Assembly: GCA_009773395.1 (NCBI GenBank)
Contig: WRPI01000002.1
Coordinates: forward strand, 505,867-569,866
Length of the DNA: 64,000 bases
Origin: Hyphomonadaceae bacterium
GTDB taxonomy: Bacteria; Pseudomonadota; Alphaproteobacteria; Caulobacterales; Aquidulcibacteraceae
Direction of reading: 5' to 3'
In this document: positions 48,636-57,998 of the stretch, in pieces
Layout of the letters: each line of letters begins with the position of its first letter
Position numbering within the stretch: position 1 is the stretch's first letter
Program-made: the position numbers and the translations under genes
The notes under the pieces: generated by a model
Databases searched by the model: none
What the model saw: only the letters and a program-made list of their open reading frames with translations
What the model was told of the DNA's origin: nothing

Positions 48636-49181
48636 ATGTGGCTGATAATGCCTTTTCTTTGGGGAATATTGGAAGCTGTTTTGCTTTTCATGGTTCCCGA
48701 TGTTCCAGTTTCCATGGTTACCCTTAAACGCGGCACGAAAGCGGGAATAATTGCCAGTATCGCCGCAGCAATTGGCGCAGCCATCGGCGGCGGCGCAATG
48801 TATTATTGGGGGCAAAAGGACTTGTTTGGCGTTTTGGCGATAATTGAAAAATTACCTGCTATTAGCCCGCAAATGATAGATAAAGTGATAATGCAAATGC
48901 ATGGCGCGCGGCCCTTTATTGCCATGCTTATCGGTTCTTTCCAAGGGACGCCATATAAAATTTATGCCAGTATTGCGTCGTCGGTAAATATCCCGATTTG
49001 GCAAATTTTATTATTAACACCCCTTATTCGCCTGCCGCGCTTCCTTGTGGCTGTTGGGGCAACCAGTGTTGCCGCACAATGGGCGCGCAAATTAATTGCT
49101 TCCGAGAAAGCGATTTTTTGGTCTGCAATCTGCATTTGGGCGTTTTTCTACGCCCTTTATTGGTCAATTATGCCGAATTAG
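48636..49181 (+). CDS. YqaA/VTT-like integral membrane protein
   Basis: About 181 residues with four to five hydrophobic segments. WGILEAVLLFMVPDVPVSMVTL with an in-membrane Pro, AAIGAAIGGGAMYYWGQ, and GSFQGTPYKIYA resemble the DedA/SNARE-associated VTT family of YqaA type. The start is uncertain: ATG at 48636 and 48651 are possible, and none has a clear ribosome-binding site. It follows clpA by 23 bp, so it may be read from the same transcript. Confidence 0.55.
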   Translation: MWLIMPFLWGILEAVLLFMVPDVPVSMVTLKRGTKAGIIASIAAAIGAAIGGGAMYYWGQKDLFGVLAIIEKLPAISPQMIDKVIMQMHGARPFIAMLIGSFQGTPYKIYASIASSVNIPIWQILLLTPLIRLPRFLVAVGATSVAAQWARKLIASEKAIFWSAICIWAFFYALYWSIMPN

Positions 49182-49187
49182 ACGTCG

Positions 49188-50027
49188 CTAGGGTCTATTT
49201 GCGGCTGCTATTTGCTGGCATGCAAAAGTTTCCGCGCAAATTCGCCGTGACAATTCGACCGCCTGAGTTTTTTCGGTCTCGGTAAGGCGGCCAACTAGTT
49301 CGGAAATGAAAGTCATCGAACGAGGGGGCAAATATTGAATTTGCCCAGCCGGAAGCGGTGGCTGCTTTGAATAAATATTATGCCAAGCCAAGGCATTGAG
49401 ATTGCTGCGAGTCGTGCCAGTTCCATTGATATAAAAATAAGCGACAACAGGTTGTGACGGAACAAAGCCGCGTTGTGCGGCATTATTATGCATTATGAAT
49501 GATTTGGCATTATCGACTGGGCCACAAGTGCCATTGGCATAATATTGCCCCAAGGTCCCCATTGCATGGGCATAGCCTTGGGCTGCCGAGCGTTCCAGCC
49601 AAGTGCGCGCTTCGCCGCAATCACGCGGATTCTGCGCAATTGAAGCCGCCAGAAAATATTGGCCTGTTGGCGAACCTGCTTGTGCCGAGCGCCTAAGCCA
49701 AGTCGCTGCTTGTTCGGAATCGTTCAGAACAACATAGCTATTTGATATGCGAAACATTGCGGTTGCATGGCCAAGGTCAGCCGCCAGGCGATATTTTGCA
49801 ATTACGTCATACCAATTGCGGCGCATTGCTGGCAAGGCTCTAGTCGAAACTTCAAACCGAAGTGCTTCTTGAAAATAGGCTTCGGCTTGGTCGTTTGCGC
49901 GCTTTTCCTGTGGGGTCATTGCGGCCTTGGCTTTGGCAGGCGGCGCATTTTGCGCGGTGGTTGAAAAGGACAACAGACACACACTGGCTAATAAAATGCC
50001 TGCACCAATTTTAGCAATTTTAGTCAT
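49188..50027 (-). CDS. Exported Sel1-repeat protein
   Basis: 279 residues from the ATG at 50027 (GGAG 7 bp upstream). A signal peptide ends at about TTAQ. Sel1/TPR-like repeats occupy about 60-200 (AADLGHATAMFRI, SAQAGSPTGQYFLAAS, SAAQGYAHAMGTLGQYYANGT). The C-terminus adds four cysteines or fewer. It is a probable periplasmic protein-interaction scaffold. It is not clearly related in detail to the larger Sel1 protein at 39087-40454. Confidence 0.75.
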   Translation of the reverse strand: MTKIAKIGAGILLASVCLLSFSTTAQNAPPAKAKAAMTPQEKRANDQAEAYFQEALRFEVSTRALPAMRRNWYDVIAKYRLAADLGHATAMFRISNSYVVLNDSEQAATWLRRSAQAGSPTGQYFLAASIAQNPRDCGEARTWLERSAAQGYAHAMGTLGQYYANGTCGPVDNAKSFIMHNNAAQRGFVPSQPVVAYFYINGTGTTRSNLNALAWHNIYSKQPPLPAGQIQYLPPRSMTFISELVGRLTETEKTQAVELSRRICAETFACQQIAAANRP

Positions 50028-50162
50028 TTCAATTCTCCACGGCGGTAATTTGCCGAATATTATGTTCAAACGTCATTTTTATCAAATCCACTATTCGCAC
50101 AATCGCTCGGATTTTACATTAATTAAGCATATAGGTTGGCAATCACTATTTCCAATCTTCAT

Positions 50163-50612
50163 TCATTCCGCCCCAATAGCTTTAGCAATCGCACCAGCAA
50201 AACTTCTTAGTTCCGCATCGTCGGCGCGTTCGATATTGCCGTGGCCTTTTAACAAAGAATTTTCGAGGCGTGGCACAAGGTGAAAATGCAAATGAAATAC
50301 TGACTGCCCGCCCGCCGCGCCCGAAAATTGAAACATTGATATTCCATCGGGCTTAAGTGCTTCTTTTATGCCGAGGGCAATTCTTTGCACCCGCGCCATA
50401 TACTCACCCAATTTCTCGGTTGGAAAGTCCAAAATAGTGCGTGCTTTTACTTTGGGAACAATTAATACATGGCCGGGCGCTTGGGGGAATACATCCATAA
50501 AGGCCAAAACCAAATCGTCCTCAAAAACTTTGTGGCAAGGCAATTCGCCACGTAATATTTTCGCGAAAATATTCTGGTCGTCATATTCGCCATCTAGTCC
50601 AGTGTCGGTCAT
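50163..50612 (-). CDS. HIT-family hydrolase
   Basis: 149 residues. The histidine triad is FHLHFHLVPR with His107, His109 (nucleophile) and His111. HIT proteins cleave nucleotide phosphoramidates or dinucleotides. GAGG lies 6 bp before the ATG at 50612, which is favoured over an upstream ATG. It is the last gene of the trp transcript, 14 bp after ridA. Confidence 0.88.
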   Translation of the reverse strand: MTDTGLDGEYDDQNIFAKILRGELPCHKVFEDDLVLAFMDVFPQAPGHVLIVPKVKARTILDFPTEKLGEYMARVQRIALGIKEALKPDGISMFQFSGAAGGQSVFHLHFHLVPRLENSLLKGHGNIERADDAELRSFAGAIAKAIGAE

Positions 50613-50626
50613 ATTAGTCCTCAGAT

Positions 50627-51085
50627 TCATTTTATCTCAAAAATGCCGTCAACTTCAACTGCAAAACCCAATGGCAAATTGGCAACCCCAACGGCCGAAC
50701 GCGCATGTTTGCCAGCTTCACCAAAAACTTCAACCATTAAGTCAGAGCATCCATTTATAACCATCGGAATTGCGTCAAAATCGCTTAGCACATTGACGAA
50801 ACCGTTTAATTTAACCACTCGCACCAGCCTATCCAAATCGCCGTCACAAGCCATTTTCAATTGCGCCAATAAATTAAGGCCGCATAAACGCGCCGCGCTT
50901 TTGCCTGTTTCAATGTCCAATTCACCCAATTTCCCTTTTATGCCGCCATCAGGTGCCATAGAAACCTGGCCCGAGACATAAATTTGGTTGCCACTGCGCA
51001 CGAATGGCACATAGCTGGCTACTGGCAAAGGCGGCGAGGGGAGCGTAATCCCCAATTCAATCAAGCGCATTTCAATTTTCGACAT
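50627..51085 (-). CDS. RidA-family enamine/imine deaminase
   Basis: 152 residues. IYVSGQVSMAPDG and the late ARSAVGVANLPLGFAVEVDGIFEI are RidA/YjgF family signatures, including the conserved active-site Arg (in ARSAVGVANLPL). RidA proteins hydrolyse reactive enamines such as 2-aminoacrylate. The N-terminal region is longer than in classical RidA, so this may be an Rid2-7 type. The ATG lies 2 bp after trpC, so it is translated with the tryptophan genes. Confidence 0.85.
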   Translation of the reverse strand: MSKIEMRLIELGITLPSPPLPVASYVPFVRSGNQIYVSGQVSMAPDGGIKGKLGELDIETGKSAARLCGLNLLAQLKMACDGDLDRLVRVVKLNGFVNVLSDFDAIPMVINGCSDLMVEVFGEAGKHARSAVGVANLPLGFAVEVDGIFEIK

Positions 51086-51087
51086 TT

Positions 51088-51885
51088 TTATCCTTCCAAT
51101 AATGTTTTTGTGGCTTTTGCGACATCATTTTGCCGCATAAGGCTCTCGCCAACCAAAAATCCGCGCGCGCCGCAATTTTGCATTCTTTGCATGTCAGCAT
51201 GCGTATATATTCCGCTTTCAGCGACCAATAAAGTGTCTTTTGGTAACAATTTAGCGAGGCGTTCGGTAGTTGCTAAATCAATATTAAAACTATGCAAATC
51301 GCGATTATTAACACCAATCATTTTGCCGCCAATTTTCAACGCCCGTTCAAGTTCAATTTTATTGTGAACTTCGATAAGCGCGTCCATGCCAAGGTTCTGT
51401 GCCGCCAAAAACAATTCCTGCGCCAATTCATCTTCAAGGCATGCCATAATAATAAGAATTGCATCGGCGCCAATCGCTCGGCTTTCAAACATTTGATGCA
51501 CGTCAATCATGAAATCCTTGCGGATTATTGGCATATTTACGGCTTCGCGCGCGGCAATTAAATCTGCTTCTTGCCCTTGGAAACTTGGGCCATCGGTCAA
51601 AACCGAGAGGCAAGTTGCGCCGCCTAAATTGTAGGCCATTGCGAGTTCTGCGGGGTCAAAATCGGTTCTTATTACCCCTTTTGAAGGGCTGGCTTTTTTT
51701 ATTTCCGCGATAAGTCCGAATTCGCCAATCGGTTTATTCAATAATGCGCGCATAAATCCACGCGGCTTGGGCGCATTTTTTGCTGCTTGTTCAAGCTCGG
51801 CGAGGGGCTTTTTGGCTTTCAAAGCACTTACTTCGCCGCTTTTATAGGCGATGATGTCACGCAATATGTCGGGGACGGCGTTCAT
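51088..51885 (-). CDS. trpC: Indole-3-glycerol phosphate synthase
   Basis: Closes the indole ring in tryptophan synthesis. 265 residues. An (alpha/beta)8 barrel with [18 protein letters not shown] near residue 50, then [27 protein letters not shown] and VAESGIYT. There is no fused PRAI (TrpF) domain. It overlaps trpD by 4 bp. Confidence 0.95.
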   Translation of the reverse strand: MNAVPDILRDIIAYKSGEVSALKAKKPLAELEQAAKNAPKPRGFMRALLNKPIGEFGLIAEIKKASPSKGVIRTDFDPAELAMAYNLGGATCLSVLTDGPSFQGQEADLIAAREAVNMPIIRKDFMIDVHQMFESRAIGADAILIIMACLEDELAQELFLAAQNLGMDALIEVHNKIELERALKIGGKMIGVNNRDLHSFNIDLATTERLAKLLPKDTLLVAESGIYTHADMQRMQNCGARGFLVGESLMRQNDVAKATKTLLEG

Positions 51886-52901
51886 GAAATTGTGATCGCT
51901 TTCAAAGTCTCAAGCGCCTGCATAGCGCACCCTGTATCAATTGACGCCGCCGCAATTTCTGCGCCCATTTTTAGATTATCGGCGTAATCAGCCATAACTA
52001 GAGCGCAAGCGGCATTTAGAACCACTGCGTCACGATAAGCACTTTGTTCGCCCTTGAAAACTTCCAACATTGCTGCGGCATTATATACTGCATCGCCGCC
52101 TTTGAGCGCCTCAATTGGTGAAAAGGTCAAACCAGCATCTTGTGGTGAAATGGTAAATTGCCGAATATTGCCAGCTTTAAGCTCCACAACTTCGGTTTCG
52201 CCGTGCAAGACAGCTTCATCAAAGCCATTTGCGCCATGCACCACCCATGCCGATTGCGAGCCCAAGCCTTGCAAACTTTCGGCCATTGTCACTAATAATT
52301 CACGCCGATAAAGCCCCATCAATTGTTTGCTGGCGCCGGTTGGATTGCACATTGGGCCGAGCAAATTAAAAATCGTTCCAAACCCCAATTCACGGCGAAT
52401 TGGCCCAACATAAGCAAGTTTTGGGTGGTGGCTGGGCGCGAAAAAGAACGCGATATTGGCGTCCTCCAAAGATTTCTTATATATACCTGCGTCAGCACTT
52501 AATTTGACGCCCAATTCTTCAAGAACATCGGCAGCGCCGCAAAGTGATGACATTGAGCGATTGCCATGTTTGGCGATTTTTATGCCGCCACCTGCCAAGA
52601 CAAATGAAGTCGCAGTCGAAATATTCAAACTGTGCGAGCCATCACCGCCAGTGCCGCAAACGTCGATTGTTGGGAAACCAATATCCACGCGCACCATTTG
52701 CGCCCGCATTGCCCTCGCACCAGCCATCAGCGCCTCACGGTTCAAACCAATTCGCTCTAACCCCATCAAGAAGCTGCCAATTTGTGCGGGCGTGGCTATT
52801 GCGTCCAATATCGCGTCAAAAAACGCCGATAATTCGCCGCTTTCTAATTGAGTGCCGCCAGCAAGTTTCGCAAGGCATAATTTAAGGGCGTTCTCGCTCA
52901 T
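51882..52901 (-). CDS. trpD: Anthranilate phosphoribosyltransferase
   Basis: Joins PRPP to anthranilate. 339 residues. [18 protein letters not shown] is the PRPP loop, and [21 protein letters not shown] and [16 protein letters not shown] are typical anthranilate and metal motifs. It overlaps trpG by 4 bp and trpC by 4 bp, so the three are translationally coupled. Confidence 0.95.
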   Translation of the reverse strand: MSENALKLCLAKLAGGTQLESGELSAFFDAILDAIATPAQIGSFLMGLERIGLNREALMAGARAMRAQMVRVDIGFPTIDVCGTGGDGSHSLNISTATSFVLAGGGIKIAKHGNRSMSSLCGAADVLEELGVKLSADAGIYKKSLEDANIAFFFAPSHHPKLAYVGPIRRELGFGTIFNLLGPMCNPTGASKQLMGLYRRELLVTMAESLQGLGSQSAWVVHGANGFDEAVLHGETEVVELKAGNIRQFTISPQDAGLTFSPIEALKGGDAVYNAAAMLEVFKGEQSAYRDAVVLNAACALVMADYADNLKMGAEIAAASIDTGCAMQALETLKAITIS

Positions 52902-53491
52902 GCGATTTGGCCTTTCGCGGCGATTTGCAGGAAATTGCCAATAATTTCATGGCCATATTGCGATGCAATCGATTCTGGGTGGAATTGAACACCAAAAATC
53001 GGCCTGGTTTTGTGGCTAATCCCCATTATTTCGCCGTCCGCAGTGGTCGCGTCAATTTGCAAGCAATCGGGCAGAGTTTCAGGCTCAATTGCCAATGAGT
53101 GATAACGTGCAATTTCGAACGAGCTAGGAAGCCCGACAAACAGCCCACCACCGCTGTTGCTAATCATTGAAGTTTTGCCATGGGTAATTGCGCGCGCGCC
53201 AATGATTTTCCCACCCATTGCTTGCCCGATGGACTGATGTCCCAAGCAGACCCCAAAAATCGGTAAATCTTGAGGCGCTTTTTTTAACAGTTCGAGGCAT
53301 ATGCCTGCTTGGTCAGGATTTTTTGGTCCGGGCGATAAGCAAATCGCGTCAAACCCCATTGCCAATATCTCTGAAGTTGTTTTGACATCATTGCGAATGG
53401 TGGTGACATTTGCACCCATTTCTTCAAAATAATGCACTAGATTATAGGTAAAACTATCATAATTATCGATTAAGAGGAGTTTGATAGTCAT
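52898..53491 (-). CDS. trpG: Anthranilate synthase component II (glutamine amidotransferase)
   Basis: 197 residues. The class I amidotransferase triad is Cys82 (GVCLGHQSI), His and Glu in FGVQFHPESIAS. It supplies ammonia to TrpE. LLLIDNYDSFTYNLVHYF is the usual start. It lies 3 bp after trpE. The same subunit could also serve PabB if no separate pabA exists. Confidence 0.95.
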   Translation of the reverse strand: MTIKLLLIDNYDSFTYNLVHYFEEMGANVTTIRNDVKTTSEILAMGFDAICLSPGPKNPDQAGICLELLKKAPQDLPIFGVCLGHQSIGQAMGGKIIGARAITHGKTSMISNSGGGLFVGLPSSFEIARYHSLAIEPETLPDCLQIDATTADGEIMGISHKTRPIFGVQFHPESIASQYGHEIIGNFLQIAAKGQIA

Positions 53492-53494
53492 GGC

Positions 53495-55069
53495 TCAATC
53501 CTCATATCTTTGGGCATCTTTGGCCGCCATTATCAAAGCCATCGCCTTATTTTCGCATTCTTGGTGCTCGCTTAAAGGAACAGAATCCAATACCACGCCA
53601 GCGCCTGCTTGGACATGCAGTTTTTTGTCTTTCAAAACCCCAGTCCGCAGCGCAATACACATATCCATATCCATATCACCATTGGCCGAAAAATAACCGA
53701 CGCCGCCGGCATATATTCCACGATCATGGGGTTCAAGTTCGGCGATAATTTCCATGGCGCGGATTTTTGGCGCGCCCGAAACTGTGCCGGCTGGGAAACC
53801 TGCCAATAAAGCGTCAAGCGCGTCAAGTTCGGGTTTTAAAGAACCTTCGACATTCGAGACAATGTGCATAACATGGCTGTAGCGTTCAACTACGAAACTC
53901 GAAGTGACCCTTATGCCGCCAATCTTATTGCCATCTTGGTTGCCCGCTTGGTTGCCTTGGCGCACAGATCTTGAAACCCGCCCGACATCATTGCGCCCTA
54001 AATCTAACAGCATTAAATGCTCGGCGCGCTCTTTAGGGTCAGCGAGTAGTTCTTCTTCAAATGCGCGGTCTGCGCTTGGGGTCGCGCCGCGCGGTTTGGT
54101 GCCAGCAATTGGCCGCACCGTAACAATGCCATCACGTAATCGCACCAAAATTTCAGGGCTCGAACCGATGATTGAAAATCCGTCCATTTGTAGCAAAAAC
54201 AAAAACGGCGAGGGGTTGGTTCTGCGCAACGCCCGATAAAGTGACATTGGCGATTTTTCAAATTCAATTGTAAATCTTTGGCTTGGGACAACTTGGTAAA
54301 TATCGCCTGCGCGAATGTAATTTTTGGCAATTTCAACACTTCGCATATATTGCTCTGGCGTATGATTGGCAGTGAAATTGGGGCGCGTGGCCGAAATTTG
54401 GTTCTGCGTAGGCGCTTTCATTTCACTTGGTTTATCAAGGACTTCAGAAGCATTCTTAAGACGCGATATTGCTTGTTCATAAGCATCATTTGCGCTTATG
54501 CTTGGCTGTGGTCTAATCGGAGTTGCCAGAAGCAATTCTTGCTTCACCCCATCAAAAACAATTACTAATTTGGGTCTTGTAAAAACTGCCAATGGCGCAC
54601 GAATTGGATCGCGCATTTTGGCTCGTGGCAATTTTTCAAAAAAACCAACCATTTCATATGCCATATAACCATACAGCCCAGCCAAAGGCGGTGGTAAAAA
54701 GGCGGGAAAATCCAGTGTGCTTTCACGAATAATCGCCCGAAGTGCATCCAAGGGATTGCCCTCAATCGCAACATAAGCGCCGATTTTGCCATCGTCTGCA
54801 ATATTGGCGCGCCTTGCACCCGCCTCGGTAACTTCGAATATTAAGTCAGGGTAAGTGGCGACAATTGAATAGCGACCGCGGGTTTCGCCGCCTTCTACGC
54901 TTTCGAACAAAGAAGCACCAAAGCGGTTTGCGCCTAATTTGGCAAACGCACTTATTGGCGTTTCGACATCATCAATTCGCCGCACATAGGCCAAACAGCC
55001 GCGACCTGCATTGTAAACTGTTTCAACTTCCGCGAGGCTGGTTTCAATTGAAAAGCTATTTGCTGTCAT
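53495..55069 (-). CDS. trpE: Anthranilate synthase component I
   Basis: Makes anthranilate from chorismate. 524 residues. It has the chorismate-binding core: VVPSQRFTIEF, RTNPSPFLFLLQMDGFSIIGSSPEILVRL, TVRPIAGTKPRG, LLDLGRNDVGRV and FPAGTVSGAPKIRAMEII. An N-terminal LLES-type feedback region is degenerate. It follows ppiD by 13 bp with no leader peptide or attenuator between, so control likely acts further upstream or by feedback. Confidence 0.95.
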   Translation of the reverse strand: MTANSFSIETSLAEVETVYNAGRGCLAYVRRIDDVETPISAFAKLGANRFGASLFESVEGGETRGRYSIVATYPDLIFEVTEAGARRANIADDGKIGAYVAIEGNPLDALRAIIRESTLDFPAFLPPPLAGLYGYMAYEMVGFFEKLPRAKMRDPIRAPLAVFTRPKLVIVFDGVKQELLLATPIRPQPSISANDAYEQAISRLKNASEVLDKPSEMKAPTQNQISATRPNFTANHTPEQYMRSVEIAKNYIRAGDIYQVVPSQRFTIEFEKSPMSLYRALRRTNPSPFLFLLQMDGFSIIGSSPEILVRLRDGIVTVRPIAGTKPRGATPSADRAFEEELLADPKERAEHLMLLDLGRNDVGRVSRSVRQGNQAGNQDGNKIGGIRVTSSFVVERYSHVMHIVSNVEGSLKPELDALDALLAGFPAGTVSGAPKIRAMEIIAELEPHDRGIYAGGVGYFSANGDMDMDMCIALRTGVLKDKKLHVQAGAGVVLDSVPLSEHQECENKAMALIMAAKDAQRYED

Positions 55070-55082
55070 TGCCGATATTCAA

Positions 55083-57005
55083 TTATTTTGATTTTTGCGA
55101 ACCAACAAGATTTGGTTGGCCTTCTTCGACATCATCACCAAAAGCTTTTCGCATTCTGTCATTATATATTCGCGCGCGGGAGCGATTGCGGGCAATTCTC
55201 TCTATGGTTTCAACAATATCTTCTTGGAAACTTTGGCGAACTTGCTCCTCGGCTTGTGCCAAACGCTCGGGCGCTTTGGTCTCATCATCCCTGATAATAT
55301 TATCGACGCGCACAACTGCATATTCAACACCATTAGCAACGGGCCCAGTAATTATATCGCCCTTTTTTGCGGTGAAAATTGCTTGGCTTAATTCACTTGA
55401 ACCTTGACCGCGAGCCAATGGTTGTGGCGCTCTGACAACTGGTAAATGGTGTTTCGCACCTGCGGCTTCGAGGCTTGTCGCTTTCGCGTCTGCCAAAATG
55501 ACTTCGGCGCGGGCTTTTAGGCGATTAGCAGTTTCACGCCGTGTCCATTCGCGGACAATATCGGCGCGCACTTGCGCCAATGGCACTGGCGCCGCGGCAT
55601 GAATATTATCGGCGCGAATTGCAATATATCCGTCTTGGCCCGCATTTACCAAATCAGTGTTGTCGCCAGCAGATAATTCAAACGCATCGCGCAATGGCTG
55701 GGTGGCGCTTGCCAATGCCGCAATTGGTTGACCAGTCGCCAAATCTGCGCCTTGCATAGTTACATTCGCGATTTTTGCGACTTGGAAACCTGCTTTTTGC
55801 GCTGCAACTTCAATATTATCGCCTTGCGATAGGGAATCATCAAAAACACTGGTGGCATCGGTCAATAATTGGCCCGCGGCTTCTCGGCGTAATTGCGCGG
55901 TGATTGTGACTGATGCAGCTTCAAAATTAGGTGCTTGTGCTGGTTTCGCATTACTTACTTGGAATGCCGCAAATGCCAAACTCCCTTGAACTGACGAAAC
56001 TGCGCCGGTGTTGGCCGCAAACACCGCTCGCCCAACTGCACTATCGGGAACTTGGTCTTGGCTTACGTCAGTAAATACCAATGGCGCTTGCAAACCAAGT
56101 GCAGTGGCAATTGCATTTGGCGCTTCACCAGCGCGCAAACGCGCCGCAGCCAAATCAGCTTTGGCTTTGTCTTGGGCAACGATTTGCACAAAAGTGCGTT
56201 TGGCGGGGACAGTTAAATTGGCTTTTTGAGATTCAAATACTTGGCGCACTTGCGCTGGATTCACCGTCGCCTTCTGTTGAAACGCTGCAAGGGTCGCGGT
56301 GACAATTGTCAAATCCCGTGCTTCGGGCCGCATTAAACGCTCTCGGTTTTCAGTATAGAACGTGTTTATTTGGGCTTCTGTCGGGGCAGGGGTTGCACCT
56401 GCCAAGGTAGCTGGAATGGCTATCATGGTTACGGTTCGCCGTTCGGTCGCAAAAGCAAGAACTTGTGATGAGACCGCAGTTGGGGCGCGGAAACCCGATG
56501 TCGCCGCCATTGCCAATAATTGGCGCGCCATATCGTCACGTACTGACTTTTCAAATTCCGCAACACTAAATACATTTTCGCGCAAAGCGGCGGCATAAGC
56601 GGCTTCGGAAAAGGCGCGAGTTGCAGGGTCTTGAAAACCCGGAATTTTGGCAATTTCGTCTTTTGCAACGCTATCAGCAATTCTTATACCAAATTTGCTT
56701 AAAAGCGCCGCGAATGAGCGCTCGGAAACCATGCGTTCAAGCGTCATATTATCAAGACCTTGCGCTCTCGCTTCTTCGACCGTTACTTCGCGATTTTCTT
56801 GTTGCTTCGCGCGTTTCAAAAGACGCTCAAACTCAGCTTTGAATTCAACTGCGCTAATTTTGGTTTTTCCGACAGTTGCGACTGCATCTGTGCTGGTGCG
56901 ATTCATGACATCGCTTACGCCCCAATTGGTAAAAGCGATAACAAGCAGGAAAATCAATATCATTGCAATGCGCGAGCGCGCCAGTTTCCGAACAAAAGTA
57001 AGCAT
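55083..57005 (-). CDS. ppiD: PpiD-like periplasmic folding chaperone (parvulin/SurA_N)
   Basis: 640 residues. A single N-terminal membrane helix (IAMILIFLLVIAFTNWGV) anchors a SurA_N-type chaperone region (about 40-200). A parvulin-like, mostly degenerate isomerase region follows, then a C-terminal helical part. It assists folding of exported proteins at the inner membrane. It opens the trp operon and is divergent from tpiA, a conserved alphaproteobacterial layout. Confidence 0.88.
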   Translation of the reverse strand: MLTFVRKLARSRIAMILIFLLVIAFTNWGVSDVMNRTSTDAVATVGKTKISAVEFKAEFERLLKRAKQQENREVTVEEARAQGLDNMTLERMVSERSFAALLSKFGIRIADSVAKDEIAKIPGFQDPATRAFSEAAYAAALRENVFSVAEFEKSVRDDMARQLLAMAATSGFRAPTAVSSQVLAFATERRTVTMIAIPATLAGATPAPTEAQINTFYTENRERLMRPEARDLTIVTATLAAFQQKATVNPAQVRQVFESQKANLTVPAKRTFVQIVAQDKAKADLAAARLRAGEAPNAIATALGLQAPLVFTDVSQDQVPDSAVGRAVFAANTGAVSSVQGSLAFAAFQVSNAKPAQAPNFEAASVTITAQLRREAAGQLLTDATSVFDDSLSQGDNIEVAAQKAGFQVAKIANVTMQGADLATGQPIAALASATQPLRDAFELSAGDNTDLVNAGQDGYIAIRADNIHAAAPVPLAQVRADIVREWTRRETANRLKARAEVILADAKATSLEAAGAKHHLPVVRAPQPLARGQGSSELSQAIFTAKKGDIITGPVANGVEYAVVRVDNIIRDDETKAPERLAQAEEQVRQSFQEDIVETIERIARNRSRARIYNDRMRKAFGDDVEEGQPNLVGSQKSK

Positions 57006-57132
57006 GGTTTATATCCTCAAATCACTCCATAGTTTGGGAAGTGGTTATGAGCAAGCTAAAGGGTGCATGAAAACATGGTTTTTTAACAATCTATGTGGCA
57101 ATTGTGCATGAAATTTACAAATGAGGTGAGAA

Positions 57133-57894
57133 ATGTCTGGCAAGAAGTTGATAATTGGGAATTGGAAAATGAATGGTGGCATTGGTCATGTTGAACTGGC
57201 AAAAGCCATAATTGAAGGCGTGAATGGTGTGAACGCCAAAAACGTCGATGTCGCAATTTGCCCGCCTTTCACGCTTTTGCCTTTAATTGGTCAAGTGGTC
57301 GCGCATGGGAAAGTTAGTTTTGGCGCGCAAGATTGCCACACTGCGGCTTCGGGTGCGCATACCGGTGATATTTCCGCCGCTATGATTGCCGAATTTGGCG
57401 CAAAATTTGTATTAGTCGGGCATTCAGAGCGCCGCGCCAATCACAATGAAGCCAGTGCGCTAATTGCGCAAAAAGCTAGGGCGGCTTTAGACGCTGGCTT
57501 AGTGCCAGTCATTTGCGTTGGCGAAACTGAAGCCGAGCGGCTTAGTGGTGATGCTGTGCCGATTGTTTTGTCGCAAATTGCTGCTTCTTTGCCAATTGAC
57601 TGCACGCCAGAGCAAATAGTCATCGCTTATGAGCCAGTTTGGGCAATTGGCACCGGCCGCGTTGCCAGCACCCAAGACATAGAAGAAATGCACAAAGCCA
57701 TTCGCGATAGTCTTAACTCTAAGTTCGCAAATGCGCAAATTATCCCGCTTTTATATGGTGGATCGGTCAATGCAGCTAATGCCGAGCAAATATTAGCGGT
57801 TAATAATGTGGACGGGGCATTGGTGGGCGGCGCGAGCTTAAAAGCTCCTGATTTTATGGATATAATAAGCGCAGCGCATTCAATTGTCGGTTAA
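57133..57894 (+). CDS. tpiA: Triosephosphate isomerase
   Basis: Interconverts dihydroxyacetone phosphate and glyceraldehyde 3-phosphate. 253 residues. The start is IIGNWKMNGG (Lys active site); VLVGHSERR carries the electrophile His, and AYEPVWAIGTG the catalytic Glu. The end has GGSVNAAN and DGALVGGASL. GAGGTGAGA precedes the ATG at 57133. It is divergent from ppiD. Confidence 0.97.
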   Translation: MSGKKLIIGNWKMNGGIGHVELAKAIIEGVNGVNAKNVDVAICPPFTLLPLIGQVVAHGKVSFGAQDCHTAASGAHTGDISAAMIAEFGAKFVLVGHSERRANHNEASALIAQKARAALDAGLVPVICVGETEAERLSGDAVPIVLSQIAASLPIDCTPEQIVIAYEPVWAIGTGRVASTQDIEEMHKAIRDSLNSKFANAQIIPLLYGGSVNAANAEQILAVNNVDGALVGGASLKAPDFMDIISAAHSIVG

Positions 57895-57998
57895 TTAGTT
57901 AGATTGCAATTTGCGCTCAAAAAGTAACCTATTTTCAATGAAGTGCGCCTATTTTGAGGGTTTCGAGGAATGCCTCGACTTTTTCAAGGCTGTGTAAT

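Noticed and set aside
55070..55082. Attenuator or leader peptide before trpE
   Set aside because: Only 13 bp separate ppiD and trpE, too short for a leader.
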